A DNA stretch of 64,000 nt from UBA1413 sp964552955 (GTDB lineage: Bacteria; Bacteroidota; Bacteroidia; Bacteroidales; Prolixibacteraceae). The notes under the pieces were generated by a model, which had not been told where the DNA came from, ran no database searches, and saw nothing but the letters and a program-made list of their open reading frames with translations. Positions 9,417 through 17,095 of this stretch are shown here, one piece after another. Within the stretch, counting starts at the first letter, position 1. Every line of letters begins with the position of its first letter. The translations under genes and the position numbers were made by a program. The stretch is from the NCBI GenBank assembly GCA_964552955.1, contig CAZKIU010000020.1:1-64000 (forward strand). The letters run 5' to 3'.

Positions 9417-10178
9417 TTATTCCGAGAAGCGAGCCGAGAGGTATTCCCTGTTGAGGCGTGCGATATTGGAGATGGAGATGCTTTTGGGGCATTCCGCCTC
9501 GCAGGCCTGGGTGTTGGTGCAACCTCCGAAGCCCAGTTCGTCCATTTTGGCGACCATATTACGGGCGCGGGCTTTGGCTTCGACCTTTCCCTGGGGCAAT
9601 TTGGCCAGGTGAGAGACTTTAGCCGAGACGAAGAGCATGGCCGAGGAGTTTTTGCAGGCTGCCACACAGGCGCCGCAACCGATACATGCCGCAGCATCCA
9701 TCGACTCTTCGGCATCCTCATGGCTGATCAGGATGGCGTTGCCGTCGGGTACGCCTCCGGTGTTGACCGAGACGAAACCGCCAGCCTGGAGGATCTTGTC
9801 AAAAGCCGACCGGTCGACCACCAGGTCCTTGATGACCGGGAAAGCTTTCGCCCGCCAGGGTTCAATGGTGATGGTCTCTCCCTCTTTGAACTTCCGCATA
9901 TGCAACTGGCAGGTGGTCACCGCCGTGTCTGGCCCATGAGGCCTCCCATTGATATACAAACTGCAGGTCCCGCATATGCCTTCCCGGCAGTCATGGTCAA
10001 AGGCGATGGGGTCGACCCCCTTTTCGATCAGCTCATTGTTCAGGATATCCAACATTTCGAGAAACGACGTTCCCGTGGAGATATTCTCGATGGTGTAGGT
10101 CTCAAATTTCCCTTTGGCTTTGGCGTTGTTCTGGCGCCAAACCTCAATATAGAGTTTCTTCAGTATTTTGTCAGCCAT
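9417..10178 (-). CDS. sdhB: Succinate dehydrogenase/fumarate reductase iron-sulfur subunit
   Basis: A 253-residue electron-transfer subunit that links the flavoprotein to the membrane cytochrome. The N-terminal ferredoxin domain carries the [2Fe-2S] ligands C64, C69, C72 and C90 (CREGICGTC). The C-terminal helical domain carries CIGCGACVAAC (C165, C168, C171, C175) and further cysteines at 220, 226 and 230 for the 4Fe and 3Fe clusters. The gene is last in sdhCAB, 8 bases after sdhA. In Bacteroidota this complex often runs as fumarate reductase during anaerobic growth; direction cannot be read from sequence. Confidence 0.95.
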   Translation of the reverse strand: MADKILKKLYIEVWRQNNAKAKGKFETYTIENISTGTSFLEMLDILNNELIEKGVDPIAFDHDCREGICGTCSLYINGRPHGPDTAVTTCQLHMRKFKEGETITIEPWRAKAFPVIKDLVVDRSAFDKILQAGGFVSVNTGGVPDGNAILISHEDAEESMDAAACIGCGACVAACKNSSAMLFVSAKVSHLAKLPQGKVEAKARARNMVAKMDELGFGGCTNTQACEAECPKSISISNIARLNREYLSARFSE

Positions 10179-10186
10179 AGTACCGC

Positions 10187-12133
10187 TTATTTATAACTCC
10201 GCTGTGATAATTTAATATTCTCAAAAATCAGGGGTTCCTTGTGGAGGTCAGGTTCTTTGCCTTCACCCTGGAATTCCCATACCGAAACATAGGTGTATTT
10301 ATCGTCGTTCCGGAGGGCTTCCCCGTCGTCGGTCACCGATTCCTCCCGGAAGTGACCCCCGCACGATTCATTTCTTTCGAGGGCGTCACGGGCCATCAGC
10401 TCGCCGATATCAAAGAAATCGGCCAGCCGGCCGGCCTTTTCCAGTTCAGGATTCAGATTGTTCATTTCCCCGGGGACCTTAACGTTTTTCCAGAATTCCT
10501 CCCTGAGTGCCCTGATCATGGCGATGGCTTTCTTCAGTCCCTCTGCATTGCGCGACATCCCTACATAGTCCCACATGATGTGGCCCAGTTTTTTATGGTA
10601 GTAGTCGACGGGTTTGGTTCCCTTGATATTGAAGAGGGTTTCGAGGCGGCTTTTAACCTTTTGCTCTGCTTCCACGAATTCGGGAGCGTTGACATTGGTC
10701 TTGGGGGTCATGATCTCCCCGGCGAGGTAATCCCCGATGGTGTAGGGGAGGATGAAATAACCGTCGGCGAGGCCCTGCATGAGGGCGGAAGCCCCGAGGC
10801 GGTTGGCACCATGGTCTGAGAAGTTGGCTTCCCCGATGGAGTAGAGCCCCGGCACCGTTGTCATCAGGTTGTAGTCGACCCAGGTGCCACCCATGGAATA
10901 GTGAATGGCCGGGTAGATCTGCATCGGCACCTTGTAGGGATCCTGGTCGGTGATCTTCTCGTACATCTGGAAGAGGTTGCCATAGCGTTCTTCGATGACG
11001 CTGCGGCCCAGTCTTTCGATGGCATATTTGAAGTCGAGGTAAACGGCTTTCCCTTCTGAGTTGACGCCGAAGCCGGCATCGCATCTCTCCTTGGCGGCCC
11101 GTGAAGCTACGTCGCGGGGAACCAGGTTACCATAGGAAGGATAGCGCCTCTCGAGGTAGAAGTCGCGGTCTTCCTCCGGAATGTCGTTAGGACCTATCTT
11201 GCCTTCGCGTAATTTCAGCGCATCTTCCTTCTTTTTGGGTACCCACACGCGGCCGTCGTTGCGGAGCGATTCCGACATAAGGGTCAGTTTGGACTGCTGT
11301 TCACCATGGACGGGAATGCAGGTGGGGTGGATCTGGACGAAGCAGGGGTTGGCGAACATGGCGCCTTTCTTGTAGCACTGCCAGGCGGCGGAGCCATTGC
11401 TTCCCATGGCGTTGGTCGAGAGGAAGAAGACATTGCCGTAGCCGCCGGTGGCCACCACCACGGCGTGGGCTCCGAAGCGTTGGATTTCGCCGGTCACCAG
11501 GTCACGGGCGATGATGCCGCGGGCTTTCCCGTCGATGATCACCACGTCGAGCATCTCATGACGGCTGTACATTTTGACATTTCCCTTGGCGATCTGCCGG
11601 TTGAGGGCCTGGTAGGCGCCCAGCAGGAGCTGCTGGCCGGTCTGGCCACGGGCATAGAACGTGCGGCTCACCAGCACCCCCCCGAAGGAGCGGTTGTCGA
11701 GCAATCCGCCATATTCACGGGCAAAGGGGACCCCTTGGGCCACGCACTGGTCGATGATGTTGGGAGAGACCTCCGCCAGGCGGTATACGTTGGCTTCACG
11801 GGCCCTGTAATCCCCCCCCTTGATGGTATCATAGAAAAGACGGTAGACCGAGTCGTTGTCGTTCTGGTAGTTCTTGGCGGCGTTGATGCCTCCCTGAGCG
11901 GCGATGGAGTGGGCGCGGCGCGGACTGTCCTGGTAGCAAAAAGCCTTCACATTATAGCCCAGTTCGGCCAGTGAGGCGGCTGCGGATGCTCCGCCCAAGC
12001 CGGTGCCCACCACGATGACTTCCAGCTTTCTTTTATTGGCCGGACTCACGACCCTGATGTTGGCTTTGTGCCTGGCCCATTTCTCCGCCAGTGGCCCGGC
12101 CGGTATCTTTGAATCAAGTTTCTGCATGTTCAA
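10187..12133 (-). CDS. sdhA: Succinate dehydrogenase/fumarate reductase flavoprotein subunit
   Basis: A 648-residue FAD subunit that interconverts succinate and fumarate. The dinucleotide-binding motif GTGLGGASAA lies at about 43-52. The covalent FAD histidine is H75 in RRAHSIAAQGG. The length and the order cytochrome b - flavoprotein - FeS match the Bacteroidota/Wolinella type (frdCAB layout). It starts 13 bases after sdhC and ends 8 bases before sdhB, so all three are on one transcript. Confidence 0.96.
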   Translation of the reverse strand: MNMQKLDSKIPAGPLAEKWARHKANIRVVSPANKRKLEVIVVGTGLGGASAAASLAELGYNVKAFCYQDSPRRAHSIAAQGGINAAKNYQNDNDSVYRLFYDTIKGGDYRAREANVYRLAEVSPNIIDQCVAQGVPFAREYGGLLDNRSFGGVLVSRTFYARGQTGQQLLLGAYQALNRQIAKGNVKMYSRHEMLDVVIIDGKARGIIARDLVTGEIQRFGAHAVVVATGGYGNVFFLSTNAMGSNGSAAWQCYKKGAMFANPCFVQIHPTCIPVHGEQQSKLTLMSESLRNDGRVWVPKKKEDALKLREGKIGPNDIPEEDRDFYLERRYPSYGNLVPRDVASRAAKERCDAGFGVNSEGKAVYLDFKYAIERLGRSVIEERYGNLFQMYEKITDQDPYKVPMQIYPAIHYSMGGTWVDYNLMTTVPGLYSIGEANFSDHGANRLGASALMQGLADGYFILPYTIGDYLAGEIMTPKTNVNAPEFVEAEQKVKSRLETLFNIKGTKPVDYYHKKLGHIMWDYVGMSRNAEGLKKAIAMIRALREEFWKNVKVPGEMNNLNPELEKAGRLADFFDIGELMARDALERNESCGGHFREESVTDDGEALRNDDKYTYVSVWEFQGEGKEPDLHKEPLIFENIKLSQRSYK

Positions 12134-12146
12134 CTTGGTTTAACGG

Positions 12147-12830
12147 TTAAAATTTAATCATGAAATAGAGCGGAATAATGGCAAATCCCACGGCCACAAC
12201 CACCGCATACACCCATGCGATGCTCTTCAGCCTTTTGAGCCATACCTTGTTGTTGAAGCCGATGGTCTGAAATGCCGACCAGAAGCCATGGGTCACATGC
12301 AGCCCCAGAAGGCAGCCCCCGATGATGTAAAGAAGACTGTAAAACCAACTGGTCTTGAAAAGAGTGCTCACTAAAAGGTAGGTGTTGTGCATCTCTGCAC
12401 CGGGTTCCATGCCCTGATTGAGTAGCTCATGACCGGAAAACTTGATCTTCCAGTAAAAATTGGCAAGGTGAATAACCAGGAAGAAGAAAATCAATCCTCC
12501 CAGGATCAGCATGTTCCGTGAAGCCCAGCTGCTGGCTACCGAGAGGTCCTGTTTTTTGTATTTCACCGGGCGGGCCCGCCAGTTCTCCCACGTGATCAGA
12601 AGCGACCAGATAATGTGCACCAGAAAACCCAGCGCCAAAACCGGCTCAACCACTTTGATGATAGGATTGGAGACCATGAAGTGGGCTGCTTCGTTGTACA
12701 ACACACCACTGTCATCAAAGATTAACATCAAATTGACCGTCAGATGGACCAAAATGAAAAGCAACAGGAAAATTCCCGTCACGCTCATCAAAAATTTACG
12801 GCCTATCGACGCGTAAACGAATTTGCTCAT
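12147..12830 (-). CDS. sdhC: Succinate dehydrogenase/fumarate reductase cytochrome b subunit
   Basis: A 227-residue membrane subunit with five hydrophobic helices (about 13-35, 60-80, 106-127, 160-182, 203-225). Histidines H29, H72, H121 and H178 lie inside helices and are the likely axial ligands of two haems, as in the diheme cytochrome b of Wolinella. It anchors SdhAB to the inner membrane and exchanges electrons with quinone. It is the first gene of the operon, behind a well-formed promoter at 12878-12908. Confidence 0.93.
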   Translation of the reverse strand: MSKFVYASIGRKFLMSVTGIFLLLFILVHLTVNLMLIFDDSGVLYNEAAHFMVSNPIIKVVEPVLALGFLVHIIWSLLITWENWRARPVKYKKQDLSVASSWASRNMLILGGLIFFFLVIHLANFYWKIKFSGHELLNQGMEPGAEMHNTYLLVSTLFKTSWFYSLLYIIGGCLLGLHVTHGFWSAFQTIGFNNKVWLKRLKSIAWVYAVVVAVGFAIIPLYFMIKF

Positions 12831-12877
12831 AGAAAGTATGTTTAAATTAAACAGTTATGCTTCTTATTAAAGGAACG

Positions 12878-12908
12878 CAAAAATAGTGGAACCGCCCCAC
12901 CTTTCAAA
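12878..12908 (-). promoter_or_regulatory. Promoter of sdhCAB
   Basis: On the minus strand this reads TTTG (12908-12905), 19 bases, then TATTTTTG (12885-12878). Both boxes and the spacing match the Bacteroidota primary-sigma consensus exactly. Predicted transcription start is near 12871, leaving a leader of about 40 bases. Confidence 0.8.
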
Positions 12909-13001
12909 GGAATGTTTCCGAAGGCCCGATAATTTATACCGATTCTAAAATATTTGGCCTTGTAGTGTGGCTTATAATCAGTAATTTTAGTCGCATTCAA
13001 A

Positions 13002-13424
13002 ATGGTTTTGATGGTTGGGCATGCTTATTCCTACAAATGCAGCCACTGCGGATATGAGGAGTACTACAAGCAGGGGCACGGTTTCCTGGTCAGGCCGCAA
13101 AGTTATGATGAATACATAGCCTCCAACCAGAAGTTTTTCCATTATGAGATTCACAACAAGATAGAATCCCTGGCCGTTGTACATCCTGCCCTGGAGATAG
13201 ATGCCACCTTCCGGGTTTTTAAATGCCCGAAGTGCAACCTGTTGCACGGCAAGGTACAGGTCAACCTCACGGAAGGGGAGATTCTTTTGCATGCCAGCCG
13301 CTTCAAGTGCATGAGATGCCGGTCGCGGTTGAGGCTGACCAACATCCACCGCCTCAAAAGAGCCACTTGTCCGGTCTGCGGTAAGAATTCCTTTCACCGC
13401 CAGAACCTGGCCACCCTGCTTTGA
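13002..13424 (+). CDS. Four-CxxC zinc-ribbon protein, function unknown
   Basis: A 140-residue cytoplasmic protein I cannot name. Four CxxC pairs (C13/C16, C75/C78, C103/C106, C123/C126) suggest two zinc sites, one built from the first pair and a later one, and one from the closing CMRC/CPVCG pairs. The middle (30-70) is rich in aromatic and basic residues. M1 or M4 could be the start. It lies alone between the sdh promoter region and the gntP gene, which is transcribed toward it. A weak promoter is possible (CTTG at 12959, then TAATTTTA at 12982, 19-base spacer). Nucleic-acid binding is likely for such ribbons but not shown. Confidence 0.7.
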   Translation: MVLMVGHAYSYKCSHCGYEEYYKQGHGFLVRPQSYDEYIASNQKFFHYEIHNKIESLAVVHPALEIDATFRVFKCPKCNLLHGKVQVNLTEGEILLHASRFKCMRCRSRLRLTNIHRLKRATCPVCGKNSFHRQNLATLL

Positions 13425-13470
13425 GTTGATCAGGCGGGTGCATCAGTGGTGCGAACGAAGGTCACCCCCT

Positions 13471-13562
13471 TGCATCTGGCTGGTTTCAGAAGAAGTTGAT
13501 GATATGTACCACAAAGGAGAAGTTCATACCCATCCCCTGCATCTGGCTGGTTTCAGAAGAAG
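13471..13562. repeat. Direct repeat duplicating the 3' end of the permease gene
   Basis: The same 25 bases (TGCATCTGGC, then TGGTTTCAGAAGAAG) occur at 13471-13495 and 13538-13562, 67 bases apart. The second copy contains the stop codon and last two codons of the gntP-family gene; the first is a non-coding duplicate. The bases just upstream are also similar (AAGGTCACCCC against AAGTTCATACCC), suggesting an old 67-bp tandem duplication. Confidence 0.8.
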
Positions 13563-15121
13563 AGGCTGGTCAGCAGCGTAAATACCAGTCCGCATACCGC
13601 GATGATGGTTTCCATGATGGTCCACGAGCGGAGGGTATCCTTTTCGTTCATGCCGAGGTATTTGCCCACGAGCCAGAAGCCGCTGTCGTTGACATGGGAG
13701 AGGATGGTGGCTCCGGAGGCAATAGCGATGACAATTAATGCGCGGAGCGGGTCACTCAGGTCAAGGAGTTCAAGGACGGGGGCGATGATGCCGGCCGCGG
13801 TGATCATGGCCACGGTGGCCGATCCCTGGGTGATGCGGACCACGGCGGCCAGCAGCCAGGCCAGGAGGATGGGGGAGAGGGAAGAGCCGGCCATCGATTC
13901 GGCCATCATCTTTCCCATGCCACAATCGACCAGGATCTGTTTGAGGACCCCTCCGGCACCGGTGATCAGGATGATCAGGCCTGCCGGCCCCAGGGCTTTG
14001 TTGCTCAGGTCGAGCAAGGCTTGGGGTGCCATGCCACGACGAATCCCTATTAACCAGAGCGCCAGCAGAGTGGCAATGATCAACGCGGAAAAGGGATGCC
14101 CCAGGAACCGGATGACCGTGGTCAGAAGCGATGCCCCGATGACTTCCTTGTCGACCAGAACCCCCGTGAGGGTGTTCAGTAATATCAGAAACAGCGGCAC
14201 TCCGATCAGCGAGGCGATCAGCCCGAAGGAGGGAAGCAGGTTGGCCGGATCCCCGGCAGAAGGAGGGGCCCCCAGGTCTGGAGTGATATGACCTCTGCCT
14301 TCCCAGGTATCCTCTTTTATGATTCCCCCGGAACCTTTTGTTGTCTCTCCAGGATCCATGGCCACCTCGCTATGAAGCGTTAAGGTCTCTCCGGAACCGC
14401 TCCTCTTGTTTCCCGGAGCAGTTATTGTCTCGTCTGGGGCGGGCGATTCCCGGGAAGCGGTTTGCTCTCCGGTTACCGGAATGTCTGCCGGAGGTGGGGG
14501 CAGATATATTTTTTTAGAGATGTAATTTCCCCAAAGCGGACCGGCCAGGATGGTGGTAGGGATGCCCAAGAGGATCCCGAAGAGGATGACCCATCCGAGC
14601 TGGACGTTGATGATGTCGGCCACGGCCACCGGCCCGGGAGTGGGTGGCACGAAGGTGTGGGTGGCAGCCAGTCCGGCCAGCAGGGGAATGGCATAGTAAA
14701 GGAGTGAACGTTGGGTATCGCGGGCCAGGGCATAAACGATGGGCACCAGGATGATGAATCCCACATCGAAGAAGACGGGGATGGCCACGATGAAGCCGGT
14801 GAGTGCCATGGCCCAGGGGGCTTTCTTCTGGCCGAAGCGGCGCACCAGGGTATGGGCCAGGGCTTCGGCGCCCCCTGAACTTTCAAGGATCTGCCCGAAG
14901 ATCGCTCCCAGGCCCACGACGGTAGCCACAAACCCCAGGGTGCTCCCCATGCCTTCCTGGATGCTTTTCAGTACCGCATCGGGGGGCATCCCTGCCAGCA
15001 AACCGGCATAGATGGCGGTGATCAGCAAGGAGATGAAGGCGCTGATCTTGAGCTTCAGTACCATGAAAAGCAACAGGGCCACTGCCGTGACGACCAGAAA
15101 AAGGATGAATCCTGCCGACAT
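13553..15121 (-). CDS. GntP family permease with hydrophilic insertion
   Basis: A 522-residue inner-membrane protein of the gluconate:H+ symporter family. The N-terminal half has typical GntP features (LGAIFGQILESSGGAEALA; THTFVPPTPGPVAVADI). Family members are usually about 440-450 residues; the excess comes from a hydrophilic, glycine-, threonine- and proline-rich stretch at about 217-300 that interrupts the transmembrane segments near the middle. Transport of gluconate or another sugar acid is inferred; the next gene upstream is a sugar-type oxidoreductase on the same strand, 90 bases away, which supports a sugar-acid role. The 3' end is duplicated (13471-13562). Confidence 0.88.
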   Translation of the reverse strand: MSAGFILFLVVTAVALLLFMVLKLKISAFISLLITAIYAGLLAGMPPDAVLKSIQEGMGSTLGFVATVVGLGAIFGQILESSGGAEALAHTLVRRFGQKKAPWAMALTGFIVAIPVFFDVGFIILVPIVYALARDTQRSLLYYAIPLLAGLAATHTFVPPTPGPVAVADIINVQLGWVILFGILLGIPTTILAGPLWGNYISKKIYLPPPPADIPVTGEQTASRESPAPDETITAPGNKRSGSGETLTLHSEVAMDPGETTKGSGGIIKEDTWEGRGHITPDLGAPPSAGDPANLLPSFGLIASLIGVPLFLILLNTLTGVLVDKEVIGASLLTTVIRFLGHPFSALIIATLLALWLIGIRRGMAPQALLDLSNKALGPAGLIILITGAGGVLKQILVDCGMGKMMAESMAGSSLSPILLAWLLAAVVRITQGSATVAMITAAGIIAPVLELLDLSDPLRALIVIAIASGATILSHVNDSGFWLVGKYLGMNEKDTLRSWTIMETIIAVCGLVFTLLTSLFF

Positions 15122-15211
15122 ATCTTCTTTTCAGTCGTTATTTTTCATTTTTAAGAATCAGTTTTCCGCCCCATGAGGCGCGGCGAGAACCGTTACCTGA
15201 GGAAATGCATA

Positions 15212-16288
15212 TTACAGTTTCACCGGTCTGTTTTCACGTTGTGAGCGATAGATGGCGTCGAAGAGTTCGACGACCTTACGGCCGTCGTGGCCTGTCACTG
15301 CCGGTTCTCTTCCGGTTTCCAGGGCTTCGAGGAAGTCGGCGATCTGCAATTTCATGAAATAGGTGGCCGGGTCAATGGTGGTGAAGAGGGCAGCATCCTC
15401 CCCTGCCCATGCTTCGGGCAGGTGCTCTTCGCCGGGAATGGTCCACAGGTCGTTGACGGGAGGGGCCAGGATGCCGCTCTGTCCGGGAAGAAACATGGCA
15501 CCGTTTTCGGTCTGCACGCCTACTGAGGCGCCATTGCTGCCATGGATATGGACCTTACCATGGATGCCCGGTTTCTGTGAGTTGCTGACCACGATGTTGC
15601 CGATGGCACCGCTCTTGAACCGGAGGATGGCCAGGGCGGTATCCTCGACCTCGATGTAGGGGTGGTTGAGGTTTTTCCAGATGCCGTAGACTTCGTCGAT
15701 TTCTCCTATGGTCCAGAGGAGCAGGTCGAGCTGGTGCGGTGCCTGGTTGACCAGGACACCGCCGCCCTCGAGGTTCCAGGTGCCGCGCCATTCGTCGGCA
15801 TCGTAGTAAGAGCGGTCGCGCCATCCCAGCATGACAGCTGTGCCCAGTGCCGGGGGTCCTATTTTTCCGGCATCGATGGCCGCCTTCACCCGGGCGGCCG
15901 GAGGGTACCATCTCCGCTGGCTCACCACCCCCAGCTTCACCCCCTTCAGCTGTGCCGCCTCGATCATCCTGTCGCAGTCAAAGGGGTCGATGGCCAGCGG
16001 TTTCTCTACCAGTACATGCGCCCCCTTTTCAATCACTTCGAGGGCTGCAGCGGTGTGAAACAGGTGAGGCGTACAGATGATGGCCAGGTCAATGGCCGCA
16101 TGGGTCACCAACTCCCCCGGAGTGGCATAACTCACGGTATTGAACTCCTTCGCGAAGTGATCGGCACTGGTGCGCGTCCGGCTCCACACACCCGCCAGCC
16201 GGGCATTGGGAAGTTCCCCGATGGCCGAGGCATGCAAACGGGCTACCTTTCCGCAGCCCAACAGCCCAATATTCCAGGTCTTACTCAT
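15212..16288 (-). CDS. Gfo/Idh/MocA family oxidoreductase
   Basis: A 358-residue NAD(P)-dependent dehydrogenase. The Rossmann motif GLLGCGKVARLHA opens the protein, followed by EKPLA (the catalytic-lysine region) and a C-terminal alpha/beta domain with GGGVLVNQAPHQLDLL. I place the start at the ATG at 16288. The frame stays open 8 codons further to a GTG at 16312, but that codon lies in the -7 box of a strong promoter (16312-16342), so it should not be transcribed. Substrates of the family are sugars, inositols and their acids; with the GntP permease downstream a sugar-acid pathway is plausible. Confidence 0.9.
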   Translation of the reverse strand: MSKTWNIGLLGCGKVARLHASAIGELPNARLAGVWSRTRTSADHFAKEFNTVSYATPGELVTHAAIDLAIICTPHLFHTAAALEVIEKGAHVLVEKPLAIDPFDCDRMIEAAQLKGVKLGVVSQRRWYPPAARVKAAIDAGKIGPPALGTAVMLGWRDRSYYDADEWRGTWNLEGGGVLVNQAPHQLDLLLWTIGEIDEVYGIWKNLNHPYIEVEDTALAILRFKSGAIGNIVVSNSQKPGIHGKVHIHGSNGASVGVQTENGAMFLPGQSGILAPPVNDLWTIPGEEHLPEAWAGEDAALFTTIDPATYFMKLQIADFLEALETGREPAVTGHDGRKVVELFDAIYRSQRENRPVKL

Positions 16289-16311
16289 GGTCTCAGGTTT
16301 TCGTCGTCTCA

Positions 16312-16342
16312 CAAAGTTAAAATTTTAGCCGGGCATTGCAAT
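16312..16342 (-). promoter_or_regulatory. Promoter of the Gfo/Idh/MocA gene
   Basis: Minus strand: ATTG (16342-16339), 19 bases, TAACTTTG (16319-16312). The -7 box is a perfect match, the -33 box 3 of 4. Its upstream edge is 3 bases from the -33 region of the divergent corrinoid-protein promoter. Confidence 0.7.
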
Positions 16343-16345
16343 TCC

Positions 16346-16376
16346 TTTCCTGAATCGAAGAGTTCCCCTAAATTTG
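16346..16376 (+). promoter_or_regulatory. Promoter of the corrinoid methyltransferase cluster
   Basis: TTTC (16346-16349), 19 bases, TAAATTTG (16369-16376). The -7 box is perfect and the -33 box 3 of 4. Predicted start near 16383, about 13 bases before the ATG at 16396. Confidence 0.6.
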
Positions 16377-16395
16377 CAGAAAACCTGAAGAAACT

Positions 16396-17067
16396 ATGAC
16401 TGAATTGTTGCAGAAGCTTTCTGAATGTGTCGAATTCGGAAAAATAAGCCTGGCTTCACCTTTTCCCCCGCAAATGAAAGGGCAGGAGGGAGCCGATGAG
16501 ATTACCCGCCACCTTCTGGACCAGGGGGCGTCCCCCCAAGATATCCTGACCAACGGACTGATGCCGGGAATGGAACGCATAGGGGTCAAATTCCGGGAGA
16601 ACAAAGTGTTTGTGCCCCAGGTGCTGATGTCGGCCAAGGCGATGAATACCGCCATGGTCCACCTCAAGCCCTATTTTCTCACCGGTGAGGCCCGGCAAAA
16701 GGGAACCTTCATCATCGGCACCGTGGAAGGAGATCTTCACGATATCGGGAAAAACCTGGTTTCCATGATGGTCGAGGGGAACGGATGGAAAGTGGTCGAC
16801 CTGGGCGTCGATGTGAAGCCTGAGAAATTCATCGAGGTTCTGAAGGAGCATCCGGGTGCTTTTGTGGGATTGTCGGCCCTGCTGACCACCACCATGCCCA
16901 GCATGGAAAGAACAACCAAAGCCATCAAGGAGGCCCTTCCGGAGGTGAAAGTCGCCGTGGGCGGAGCCCCTGTTACCAGGGAGTTCTGTGATAGGATCGG
17001 CGCCGACGCCTATTCCCGCGACCCGCAGGGACTTGTGGAGTACCTCAATGGAAGATTGGAGGATTAG
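16396..17067 (+). CDS. Corrinoid-binding methyl-carrier protein (MtaC/MtbC/MttC type)
   Basis: A 223-residue soluble protein. An N-terminal helical cap (about 30-95, with LMPGMERIG and FVPQVLMSAKAM) precedes a cobalamin Rossmann domain. GDLHDIGKN carries the cobalt-binding motif D113-x-H115-x-x-G118. Such proteins hold a corrinoid that receives a methyl group from a substrate methyltransferase and passes it to an acceptor methyltransferase. It is the first gene of a four-gene cluster; the URO-D-type acceptor methyltransferase follows 28 bases later. No MttB/MtaB-type substrate methyltransferase and no RamA-like activase lies in the window. Confidence 0.93.
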   Translation: MTELLQKLSECVEFGKISLASPFPPQMKGQEGADEITRHLLDQGASPQDILTNGLMPGMERIGVKFRENKVFVPQVLMSAKAMNTAMVHLKPYFLTGEARQKGTFIIGTVEGDLHDIGKNLVSMMVEGNGWKVVDLGVDVKPEKFIEVLKEHPGAFVGLSALLTTTMPSMERTTKAIKEALPEVKVAVGGAPVTREFCDRIGADAYSRDPQGLVEYLNGRLED

Positions 17068-17095
17068 AATGGAGGAAGATTAGAATATCATTATT

